Shown here: positions 1 to 4,281 of the stretch, piece by piece
Position numbering within the stretch: the first letter of the stretch is position 1
How the letters are laid out: each line of letters begins with the position of its first letter
Assembly: GCA_937899365.1 (NCBI GenBank)
Contig: CALBPH010000721.1
Location: 1-5,324, forward strand
DNA from: an uncultured Leptolyngbya sp.
Lineage (GTDB): Bacteria > Cyanobacteriota > Cyanobacteriia > Phormidesmidales > Phormidesmidaceae
Direction of reading: 5' to 3'
Length of the DNA stretch: 5,324 nucleotides
Notes under the pieces: generated by a model
What the model saw: only the letters and a program-made list of their open reading frames with translations
Database searches by the model: none
Told to the model about the DNA's origin: nothing
Position numbers and translations under genes: made by a program

Positions 1-249
1 GGTCGGTTGGTGGCTGAGTTGTTTGTCCCTATCGAGCCAGAGTTGGAGCTACCGGTCAATGCTCAGATGGTGGCGGATGGGATGGCCTATCACTATGAGC
101 AGTTTAGTAGTCGTTGTTTGCGACCTCAGCTGTTGGCGAATGTGGAAGCTGAGGCTAAGGCGAATGCGCTAGGCGTGTGGGCGGCCCCTGATGCGATGAA
201 GCCTAGGGAGTATCGGCAGCGCTATCCGAAGGGAACGGCTGGAGTGTAG
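1..249 (+). CDS. Staphylococcal-nuclease-like (thermonuclease family) protein, C-terminal part
   Basis: The frame is open from the first base, so the gene begins outside the window; 82 residues are visible. They match the C-terminal half of the SNase (OB-fold nuclease) domain: GR at residues 1-2 aligns with the DRYGR motif holding the catalytic arginine (R87 of S. aureus nuclease), followed by the VAELFV strand, an N-x-QMV-x-DG-x-AYHY helix segment, a conserved cysteine (SSRC), the A-x-x-x-A-LGVW segment and a final KPREYR motif. The calcium-binding aspartates and second catalytic arginine would lie upstream and cannot be checked. Family members cut DNA or RNA, often outside the cytoplasm, but a signal peptide cannot be judged here. 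The next gene is a diverged tandem copy starting two bases after this stop. Family assignment is firm; substrate is unknown. Confidence 0.85.
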   Translation, partial: GRLVAELFVPIEPELELPVNAQMVADGMAYHYEQFSSRCLRPQLLANVEAEAKANALGVWAAPDAMKPREYRQRYPKGTAGV

Positions 250-251
250 TT

Positions 252-581
252 GTGATCGCACCGATTGGAGGGATTGAGTCGCGGGACCATTTGCGATCTC
301 TAGTTGCTCAAGGGGATGGTTATATAGGCGTTGCCCCAGTCGAGAAAGATCGCTACGGGCGTACGGTAGCCGACTTGTTTGTAATGCTTGAGGATGATGT
401 GGAAATCCATCTGAACTCACAAATGGTGATGGATGGCCATGCTTATCATTACGCTCAATACTCTGATAGCTGTCCGCAACCAGAGATTTTGACACGCGCC
501 GAAGAGATTGCTAGAAAACAATCAATGGGACTGTGGTCAAACCCTGGTGCGGAGAAGCCTTGGGATTATCGAAAAAAATAA
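252..581 (+). CDS. Second SNase-like copy lacking the N-terminal half of the domain
   Basis: 109 aa from a GTG start; GGAG at 241-244, inside the end of the previous gene, lies 7 bases upstream, so translation is probably coupled. The product aligns along its length with the SNase C-terminal half: ESRDHLRSLV (residues 9-18), DRYGRTVADLFV with the catalytic-type arginine (33-44), N-x-QMV-x-DGHAYHY, a cysteine, GLW and KPWDYR. It shares roughly half its residues with the preceding copy. The start of the domain (DGDT-like strand and the R-L-x-G-I-D-x-P-E motif with metal ligands) is absent. Upstream, the frame is open only back to 207, where it runs in an unrelated frame of the previous gene. 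The copy therefore cannot be a complete nuclease. It is either the relic of a tandem duplication or a maintained half-domain; the intact frame despite strong divergence slightly favours the second. Confidence 0.75.
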   Translation: MIAPIGGIESRDHLRSLVAQGDGYIGVAPVEKDRYGRTVADLFVMLEDDVEIHLNSQMVMDGHAYHYAQYSDSCPQPEILTRAEEIARKQSMGLWSNPGAEKPWDYRKK

Positions 582-605
582 TGGTAGATGTACTCTGACG
601 CAAAC

Positions 606-630
606 TCCTTAATTTGTTTAAGGGATTTTT
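606..630 (+). terminator. Short hairpin terminator after the nuclease pair
   Basis: CCTTAA (607-612) pairs with TTAAGG (618-623) around the loop TTTGT, with one flanking U-G pair, and the right arm is followed by GATTTTT. It lies 25 bases after the stop of the second nuclease copy. The stem is weak and AT-rich. It sits between convergent genes, so it may also help end the minus-strand gene to its right. Confidence 0.45.
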
Positions 631-633
631 GCT

Positions 634-825
634 TTACTGAGCAGGTGTTTTGCAAGCTTTCACTAATGTAGCCAAAGCCCATATCACAAATGCCAGTGAA
701 AGATTAACCGCAACCGCGACTCCTCCTTGCACTAAAAGCACGTCAATCTGAGGCTGAGGCCAATCTGGTGGAATGTTTGCCAACTCATTTGAGTTGGTGG
801 ATGTGTTTTTAGTCATGAAACTCAT
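634..825 (-). CDS. Small single-pass membrane protein, 63 aa
   Basis: I do not recognise a named family. The first 27 residues are polar, with Asn/Thr/Ser-rich sequence and then a proline/tryptophan segment (IPPDWPQPQ). A hydrophobic stretch at about residues 30-56 fits one membrane helix, and a short tail with K57, K60 and T/P residues follows. The positive tail suggests the N-terminus may face outward, which is inference. A second ATG is codon 4 (814-816); neither start has a good Shine-Dalgarno sequence, as is common in cyanobacteria. The gene converges on the nuclease pair and shares the hairpin at 606-630. Small one-helix proteins of this kind are frequent on cyanobacterial plasmids, and a second one lies at 2937-3170. 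Confidence 0.55.
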   Translation of the reverse strand: MSFMTKNTSTNSNELANIPPDWPQPQIDVLLVQGGVAVAVNLSLAFVIWALATLVKACKTPAQ

Positions 826-887
826 CTATCTAAAGGACGGTGAGCCAGGTCCTTAATAGCAAGTTTCAGAGACAACTAAGAGAGAAT

Positions 888-908
888 TGGCAATAATCTA
901 CTTGTTGT
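888..908 (+). repeat. 21-bp direct repeat, left copy
   Basis: The 21 bases starting TGGCAATAATCTACT match 1203-1223 with one mismatch, in direct orientation, 315 bp apart. The copy overlaps the last codons of the doubtful minus-strand ORF at 898-1125. A 20/21 match is very unlikely by chance in a window of this size. It could be a recombination scar, a duplicated protein-binding site or the edges of an inserted fragment. Confidence 0.7.
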
Positions 909-1125
909 CTATGGCTGGTATTAAAGGCGTTTTGCTCACCCGAATAGAATTTAAGTAGTATTCATCCGAGTTGACGAGGATCGCTGCTTTTCCTTTAGAG
1001 TTAGAGCCTCGTTTTTTCGACTTTGTTAAGTAATGCATAGGAATATTGAAAACAATGTTTGAAATGACTTGGTTGTTAACAAAAATCCCCTGAGGAAGCA
1101 GATTTTCAGGAAAATCTGCTTCCAT
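898..1125 (-). CDS. Doubtful hypothetical ORF, 75 aa
   Basis: An ATG-started frame with no recognised domain. The product is mixed, with a basic, Ser/Gly-rich middle (KSKKRGSNSKGK, about residues 36-47) and no clear membrane segment. There is no Shine-Dalgarno sequence. The start codon and the next nine codons lie inside a perfect 13-bp hairpin (1094-1123), and the stop lies inside a 21-bp direct repeat. The frame stays open about 17 codons upstream of the ATG, so it could instead be the remnant of a longer gene. An internal ATG (codon 30) is possible. Nothing else is coded here on either strand, which is the main reason for keeping it. Confidence 0.3.
   Translation of the reverse strand: MEADFPENLLPQGIFVNNQVISNIVFNIPMHYLTKSKKRGSNSKGKAAILVNSDEYYLNSIRVSKTPLIPAIDNK
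1094..1123. repeat. Perfect 13-bp inverted repeat (hairpin)
   Basis: GGAAGCAGATTTT (1094-1106) and AAAATCTGCTTCC (1111-1123) pair perfectly around a 4-base loop. Read on the minus strand, the arm begins at the G of the ATG of the 898-1125 ORF, and a TTTTT run follows 7 bases beyond the hairpin. It could be a terminator, a structure hiding a start codon, or a mobile palindrome. The pairing is certain; the role is not. Confidence 0.6.
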
Positions 1126-1202
1126 TAGTTTGCTAGTAGCCCAAATTGTTAGAAAACCATTTCGATATTTTAGTTATCAATGGTCAGTATCTAATATAAG
1201 GC

Positions 1203-1223
1203 TGGCAATAATCTACTGGTTGT
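1203..1223 (+). repeat. 21-bp direct repeat, right copy
   Basis: Second copy of the repeat at 888-908, with a single T-to-G difference. On the minus strand each copy carries an in-frame-capable TAG preceded by similar codons (AAC AAG versus AAC CAG), so the two may be copies of the end of one gene. The bases outside the repeat are not clearly similar. Confidence 0.7.
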
Positions 1224-1255
1224 TTGGACTGAGGTTCAATCTATATCAGTGGTTA

Positions 1256-1294
1256 ACGAGATGGTTCTGGGAATTTTTTCCAGAACCATCTCGT
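1256..1294. terminator. Strong 15-18 bp hairpin between the 75-aa ORF and the RHH gene
   Basis: ACGAGATGGTTCTGG (1256-1270) pairs perfectly with 1280-1294. The arms can extend inward by a G-U and two A-T pairs, leaving a TTT loop. It lies about 93 bases beyond the stop of the minus-strand RHH gene, so it may end that transcript. Neither strand has a clean T-run after the stem, so it is not a textbook rho-independent terminator; a palindromic element or replication-related structure is equally possible. Confidence 0.4.
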
Positions 1295-1386
1295 CTTTAA
1301 AGTGCTAGTGTCTTGCAATATTAGACTTTACGAGTCTCTGAAGTATTTGTGATTGTGAGTTACGCAAAAGCTTCTCTGTTGAGTTA

Positions 1387-1599
1387 TTAGCTCACTGCCA
1401 ATAGCTTTTTAAATTGCTTTTCCAGTGTGTTTAGCCTTCGATGCATTGCGGCCACAGCGGTTGGATCTGTTTTGCTTAGATATTGGCCCAATGCCTCTTT
1501 AACGATTTCACTACGGTTTTTACCCGTCTCCTGGCAGATTTCATCTACCTGATTGAGCCATGCGGGTGGGATGCGTCCTGCGATGAGCGGGTTTTTCAT
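1387..1599 (-). CDS. Ribbon-helix-helix (CopG/Arc-type) DNA-binding protein, 70 aa
   Basis: The product has an RHH fold: a beta-strand with the hallmark IAGRIPP (residues 6-12), helix A (about 13-26, WLNQVDEICQETG), the KNRS turn (27-30) and helix B (30-43, EIVKEALGQYL). A C-terminal amphipathic helix (about 49-66) may form a coiled coil. Such proteins dimerise, insert the strand pair into the major groove, and act as autorepressors, antitoxins or partition proteins. The frame is open farther upstream, with an ATG at 1668 and a TTG at 1701. I chose the ATG at 1597-1599 because upstream DNA carries repeats conserved as DNA but read in different frames, and because RHH proteins usually start just before this strand. 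No toxin gene is visible downstream. It is divergent from the recombinase gene and may control both. Confidence 0.7.
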   Translation of the reverse strand: MKNPLIAGRIPPAWLNQVDEICQETGKNRSEIVKEALGQYLSKTDPTAVAAMHRRLNTLEKQFKKLLAVS

Positions 1600-1695
1600 T
1601 CTCGTTAATGCTGCTAACTGGGTTAACCCATGGTGTGAATGACCTGAGCTAGTTCTTGTATGCCCCATCGTGTTAATTGGGCTAACCGTGCTAAC
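1600..1695. promoter_or_regulatory. Operator-like cluster of GCTAAC / GTTAAT motifs between the RHH and recombinase genes
   Basis: Two related 19-base sites, 1600-1618 and 1668-1686, share the core GTTAATnnnGCTAAC in the same orientation. Between them lies a perfect 12-bp palindrome TGGGTTAACCCA (1619-1630), and another GCTAAC sits at 1690-1695, nine bases from the one at 1681-1686. Six G(C/T)TAA(C/T) units fall within 92 bp. The two 19-base sites are read in different frames by the upstream extension of the RHH frame, which argues that the DNA itself is conserved. They are probable binding sites for the RHH protein, by inference from its position. Confidence 0.5.
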
Positions 1696-1829
1696 ACCCA
1701 AAGTTATTGATGAATAGCCATTGTGCCAGTTGACTCAAAAAGGGCTCTATTCTCAATAAGAATCAGTGAATACGCTGAAACCCTTGAAAACTCGTTAAAA
1801 TGTGTTTGCTAATTGACGTAAAAGAGCAA

Positions 1830-2369
1830 ATGCCGAAATCCAACCGCTATGGGAAGGCAAAAATTTGGACTGACTCAGATTTAGAGCAGGTGCTCTCAGA
1901 ATTGGATGAGCGGATGCGGTGTTTGTTTTCGATTTGTCTTTACACCGGCTGTCGGATTAGTGCAGCTCGCCAGCTGCGCGCGGAAAATATCGTGAATGAT
2001 TGCATCGTGTTTCAATCAGAAACTACTAAGGGAGGGAAGCGAACTCGCCAGGTGGAGATGCACGACACCCTTAAAACTGTTTTTGGTGAAACTGAGCTAC
2101 CTGCCACCGGCTACTTATTCACTGGAAAGAACGGTGGTTGTATTACTCGTCAGACGGCTGATGCTGCTTTGCGGAAGGCTTGCGATCTCACAGGTTTACG
2201 GGGGTATTCCACCCATAGTTTCAGGCGGACGGCATTAACCAGGTTGAGTAATGCCGGCGTTCCACTTCGAGTCATTCAGGAAATTAGCGGTCATGCCGAT
2301 TTGGGAGTACTTCAGAAATATCTAGAGGTCTCACCAGCTCAAGTCAAAGCAGCTATTTCTAATATCTAA
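1830..2369 (+). CDS. Compact tyrosine recombinase / site-specific integrase (catalytic domain only)
   Basis: 179 aa containing the full catalytic set of the phage-integrase family: R42 in TGCRISA, a beta-hairpin lysine (K67 or K70 in TTKGGKRT), H129 and R132 in HSFRRT, H155 in SGHADL and the nucleophile Y164 in QKYLEV. The protein begins almost directly at the catalytic domain, so the usual N-terminal core-binding (SAM-like) domain is missing; typical members have about 300 residues. Such enzymes cut and rejoin DNA through a 3'-phosphotyrosine link, for integration, dimer resolution or inversion. An ATG at 1800 would add ten residues, but I prefer 1830 because purine-rich AAAGAG precedes it and RYGKAKIW is where the folded part seems to begin. 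A TTGACT at 1730-1735 could be a -35 box, with no convincing -10. It is divergent from the RHH gene. No attachment site could be identified. Confidence 0.85.
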   Translation: MPKSNRYGKAKIWTDSDLEQVLSELDERMRCLFSICLYTGCRISAARQLRAENIVNDCIVFQSETTKGGKRTRQVEMHDTLKTVFGETELPATGYLFTGKNGGCITRQTADAALRKACDLTGLRGYSTHSFRRTALTRLSNAGVPLRVIQEISGHADLGVLQKYLEVSPAQVKAAISNI

Positions 2370-2751
2370 TATTTTCTCTAAGAATAGTTTTGCAACCAAC
2401 GGTGCCAGGTAACGAAATGACTGAAACCCTCTCAATACGTTGATTGCTCAAGAAAGGTAAGCATGGAAAGGAACTCGAAAAGTATCAGAAGTACCTATTT
2501 TTCAATGTGTTGTCGGTTTCCTGACTTATTGATTAAAATTAGAACACTAGGTTAAATCTCTGATACTAACTTTAATTCCTGACTTGGGGTGGTTTTTCAG
2601 TTCACTAAACAACTTGGAGGCTTAATCCACTCAAAATCATACAAGGCCTTTAACCACTCCAGCTGAGTACTGATTTTGAATCATACCTCGTAAGGTATCT
2701 GCTATCTGAAATGGCGGATACGTCAACGTCTCTACGTCGTCCTAAGGGCCT
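2370..2751. other. Non-coding region downstream of the recombinase, with inverted repeats
   Basis: No convincing gene is seen on either strand; a 30-codon frame at 2463-2555, preceded by AAAGG, is the best candidate and is weak. Two structures stand out. TCAAAATCATAC (2631-2642) pairs with GTAC-TGATTTTGA (2667-2679), with one bulged C, around a 24-base loop that itself contains AAGGCCTT. A 6-bp stem with a 4-base loop (ATACCT-CGTA-AGGTAT, 2683-2698) follows directly. The segment may hold a recombinase target site, a leader of the small-protein cassette or a small RNA; none of these is shown. Confidence 0.35.
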
Positions 2752-2898
2752 ATGCTCATGGGACCTGTTGACTACCTTGCATGGAAATGGTTCAAATTCG
2801 GTCAAAAGAATATATCCGCTATTTGGGCTTACGTTCCATTGCTGGGGCTACAGATCTATAGAGACGTCATGTACGGGGTAGGAATCCTCTCGTTGTAG
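2752..2898 (+). CDS. Tiny hydrophobic protein, 48 aa
   Basis: A short ORF with protein-like composition: aromatic and basic N-terminal part (DYLAWKWFKFGQK, residues 7-19), then a hydrophobic, aromatic segment (SAIWAYVPLLGLQIY, 22-36) and a second short hydrophobic end (VMYGVGILSL, 39-48). This fits one membrane helix or an amphipathic membrane-bound peptide. AAGGG at 2744-2748 lies 9 bases before a second ATG at 2758, which would give 46 aa and is probably the real start; a stop codon (2743-2745) lies just upstream in frame. The 77-aa membrane protein follows 38 bases after the stop, and both end at one terminator, so they are likely co-transcribed. I do not recognise the family; a small toxin or membrane factor is conceivable but not shown. 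Confidence 0.45.
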   Translation: MLMGPVDYLAWKWFKFGQKNISAIWAYVPLLGLQIYRDVMYGVGILSL

Positions 2899-2936
2899 GG
2901 GTGCATTGCTCTAATGCCGTATATCCATCAGGAGAC

Positions 2937-3170
2937 ATGACTCTAAAGAAGCGGAACCTAAGGGTTCTCCCAATCCAGCAACAAAAGCCAGAGATAAACC
3001 TTGCTGCACAAGTGTCTGGGAATCTATGTATTCCCTGGCGCTGGGTATGTGGAGGGAGTGTTTTTCTGGGAGGTTTGGCGTTAGTTGTCTATCTTGTTGC
3101 CAACCCGGATATCAACTTCTATTTCATGATTGAAAAGAAGCCACCGGATGCAACGGAGCTGCAAAAGTGA
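2937..3170 (+). CDS. Small single-pass membrane protein, 77 aa
   Basis: The N-terminal 34 residues are polar and basic (LKKRNLR, residues 3-9; QQQK, 14-17). One clear hydrophobic helix follows, at about 36-56 (WVCGGSVFLGGLALVVYLVA), then a C-terminal tail with EKKPPD. The basic N-terminus suggests the amino end stays in the cytoplasm, by the positive-inside rule. AGGAG at 2930-2934 precedes the ATG at 2937 by only two bases; a GTG at 2901 would add 12 residues but has no better ribosome site. It is the second gene of a cassette with the 48-aa ORF, and a strong terminator follows 43 bases after the stop. No family is recognised. Its layout resembles the 63-aa protein at 634-825, without clear sequence similarity. 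Confidence 0.6.
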   Translation: MTLKKRNLRVLPIQQQKPEINLAAQVSGNLCIPWRWVCGGSVFLGGLALVVYLVANPDINFYFMIEKKPPDATELQK

Positions 3171-3213
3171 AGACGCAGACTACCTAGCAACTAACCAATT
3201 ACCACATTGAATT

Positions 3214-3250
3214 CAAAAGCCTGGACCAAGGGGGTCTGGGCTTTTGTGTT
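3214..3250 (+). terminator. Rho-independent terminator of the small membrane-protein cassette
   Basis: CAAAAGCCTGGACC (3214-3227) pairs with GGTCTGGGCTTTTG (3233-3246) over 14 positions, two of them G-U, around the loop AAGGG. The right arm runs into CTTTTGTGTT. The A-rich left arm and T-rich right arm are typical of an intrinsic terminator, and the reverse complement would also work, protecting parA-side DNA from readthrough in either direction. Confidence 0.8.
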
Positions 3251-3315
3251 GTCGAGCTAACCCACGCCCTCACGTTCCTATCATAGCTAGTGCGTTGACT
3301 TTTTATGGAATCGGA

Positions 3316-3331
3316 GAGCGCTGGAGCGCTC
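3316..3331. repeat. GAGCGCT inverted and direct repeat upstream of the par locus
   Basis: GAGCGCT (3316-3322) and AGCGCTC (3325-3331) form 7-bp arms around GG; because AGCGCT is itself palindromic, the same bases are also two tandem GAGCGCT units. It lies 30 bases before the first par palindrome. It could be a protein site, but the element is short. Confidence 0.3.
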
Positions 3332-3360
3332 AGGCATTGGTGATATTAACTTGTATGGCT

Positions 3361-3382
3361 TTATAGGTGTATACACTTATAA
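3361..3382. promoter_or_regulatory. Par palindrome A (GTGTATACAC box)
   Basis: A 22-base near-perfect palindrome TTATAGGTGTATACACTTATAA with 10 of 11 pairs matching and the 10-bp core at 3367-3376. It is about 137 bp upstream of box B, centre to centre. Its right flank, read on the opposite strand, resembles the left flank of box C, so A and C are mirror-oriented. It is probably a binding site for the RHH partition protein, by analogy with ParG/ParR-type systems. Confidence 0.6.
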
Positions 3383-3468
3383 CTTTATATATGTATGGAC
3401 CGGTAATGCTTCGCTAGTGTCTTGACTCAATCAACGACTAACTAGACGATGCGATTTCTAACATTTGG

Positions 3469-3496
3469 TTGACGAAATGAGTTTGGCTTCTATACT
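3469..3496 (+). promoter_or_regulatory. parA: Sigma70-type promoter of parA
   Basis: TTGACG (3469-3474) and TATACT (3491-3496) are separated by 16 bases, close to consensus at both elements. The predicted start of transcription, near 3503, falls at the edge of palindrome B, so a protein bound there would block RNA polymerase. The leader before the ATG at 3526 would be only about 23 bases and contains no Shine-Dalgarno sequence. Confidence 0.65.
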
Positions 3497-3497
3497 C

Positions 3498-3519
3498 CTG
3501 TAGGTGTATACACATATAG
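3498..3519. promoter_or_regulatory. Par palindrome B (GTGTATACAC box) over the parA start region
   Basis: The core GTGTATACAC (3504-3513) sits between the -10 box and the parA ATG, which is only 12 bases beyond it. Its flanks, read on the opposite strand (core followed by CTACAGGA), resemble those of box D (core followed by CTGTAGGA), so B and D are mirror-oriented. The position fits an autorepression operator. Confidence 0.65.
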
Positions 3520-3525
3520 CCTCAT

Positions 3526-3948
3526 ATGCGAACAATTGCGCTACTGAGTCGAAAGGGTGGTTCTGGCAAAACGACGCTATCTATTGCGTTGGCTGTTCAG
3601 GCTGCTTTAGAGGGTGAAACCTGTGCAGCTTTGGATTTAGATCCTCAGGCTTCAATGATGTCCTGGTCAGATCTTAGAGAAGAAGAATCACCTGCCGTCA
3701 TTGCCACCCCAGCGGCCCGATTAGATAAGGTACTGACCGGAGCTGAGAAGCAAGGGGTTAGCTTGGCGGTGTTGGATACGATGCCCCATGCTGAAAGTTC
3801 GATTTTAAAGGCGGCTCGATTGGCGGATTTTGCGTTGGTGCCGGTGCGACCTAGTTTGCTGGACCTGGTCAGCATTGAGCAGACGTTAGAGATTTGTCGT
3901 TTGGCTAAGCTGCGCTCGGTCGTGGAGATTAATGCAGTTAAGTCCTAG
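3526..3948 (+). CDS. parA: ParA-family partition ATPase, N-terminal 140 aa (frame broken by TAG)
   Basis: The product carries the deviant Walker A motif KGGSGKTT (residues 10-17, with signature K10 and catalytic K15), the A' motif LDLDPQAS (36-43, D39), the Walker B strand ending in LDT (83-85, D84) and the VPVRPSLLDL segment (105-114). These place it in the MinD/ParA superfamily, which moves plasmid copies apart by ATP-dependent binding to nucleoid DNA, stimulated by a partner protein. The partner is probably the RHH protein at 4305. Small ParA proteins of this type usually have about 200-210 residues. Here the frame ends at TAG 3946-3948 after INAVKS, although the remaining 64 codons continue in the same frame with conserved ParA features. 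As written, the protein lacks its last beta-strands and helices and is probably inactive unless the stop is read through or is an error. The ATG follows palindrome B with no Shine-Dalgarno sequence. Confidence 0.85.
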   Translation: MRTIALLSRKGGSGKTTLSIALAVQAALEGETCAALDLDPQASMMSWSDLREEESPAVIATPAARLDKVLTGAEKQGVSLAVLDTMPHAESSILKAARLADFALVPVRPSLLDLVSIEQTLEICRLAKLRSVVEINAVKS

Positions 3949-4143
3949 TCTCTATTGGTTGAAGCGAAAAATGCGATCGCAAAGATGGATTGTGAGCTTT
4001 GCCCTGTGCCGTTATGGGACCGTACCGACTATCCCAGATCATTAGCCGCTGGATTAAGCCCGGTGGAGTATGAACCCCAAGGCAAGGCCAGCAATGAGAT
4101 TCAACGACTTTATAAGTGGCTGTGTACATATATAAATGTATAG
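3949..4143 (+). pseudogene. parA: C-terminal remainder of parA, in frame after the TAG
   Basis: Sixty-four codons in the same frame as parA, directly after its internal TAG and ending at TAG 4141-4143. The translation fits the end of a ParA domain: a helix (LLVEAKNAIAKM), a strand (CELCPVPLWDR), the D-Y-x-x-S-x-A-A-G-L-S segment, an E-Y-E-P-x-GKA motif and a final helix ending in RLYKWLCTYI. With the upstream part, the total is 205 codons, the expected length. There are no further stops or frameshifts, so the break is recent, an error, or bypassed. A TTG at 3955 could in principle start a separate 62-aa peptide, but this would lack the nucleotide-binding site. HIP1 (GCGATCGC) lies at 3973-3980. 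Confidence 0.8.
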
Positions 4144-4150
4144 CTGTCGA

Positions 4151-4178
4151 CATGTATAAAGTTATAGGTGTATACATG
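4151..4178. promoter_or_regulatory. Par palindrome C between parA and the RHH gene
   Basis: TTATAGGTGTATACAT (4162-4177) matches the other boxes with one change in the 10-base core. It is wrapped in a larger inverted repeat CATGTATA (4151-4158) / TATACATG (4171-4178). The stretch ACATGTATAAAGTTATAG and following bases match the reverse complement of the box A region with two mismatches over 27 bases. More degenerate GTGTACAT and ATGTATAG units lie at 4122-4142, overlapping the end of parA. Confidence 0.55.
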
Positions 4179-4281
4179 CATGGAATTATGCACCTGAGAA
4201 AGACGTGCTCGTCGATGACCTGAGTGTACCGACCCAACGTGAGGGACTGCATCCAGCGTATGGGTGTCTAAGTGTAGAGAG

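Noticed and set aside
169..495. Minus-strand ORF of 108 codons
   Set aside because: It lies opposite the two nuclease reading frames, which have recognisable domain motifs; its own translation has no domain-like features.
1996..2238. Plus-strand ORF of 80 codons inside the recombinase gene
   Set aside because: It is read in another frame across the catalytic core of the recombinase and shows no independent start signal or motif.
1775..2430. CTGAAACCCT direct repeat flanking the recombinase (1775-1784 and 2421-2430) as attachment sites
   Set aside because: Ten matching bases are expected by chance several times in a window this size, and the surrounding bases do not form inverted arms or a dif-like site.
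2901..2936. GTG at 2901 as the start of the 77-aa membrane protein
   Set aside because: It would add 12 residues with no better ribosome-binding site; the AGGAG at 2930-2934 points to the ATG at 2937, although its spacing is short.
1304..3424. GCTAGTGTCTTG repeated at 1304-1315 and 3413-3424
   Set aside because: A single 12-base match is about what chance gives in 5.3 kb, and neither copy sits in a comparable context.
3422..3450. TTGACT at 3422-3427 as a second parA promoter
   Set aside because: No acceptable -10 box occurs 16-18 bases downstream, whereas TTGACG/TATACT at 3469-3496 is close to consensus.
3645..3875. Minus-strand ORF of 76 codons
   Set aside because: It lies opposite the conserved Walker B region of parA and has no family-like motif.
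3938..4252. Minus-strand ORF of 104 codons
   Set aside because: It covers the C-terminal parA codons and the palindrome region on the opposite strand; its many Tyr/Met/Thr residues come from the TATAC-rich boxes.
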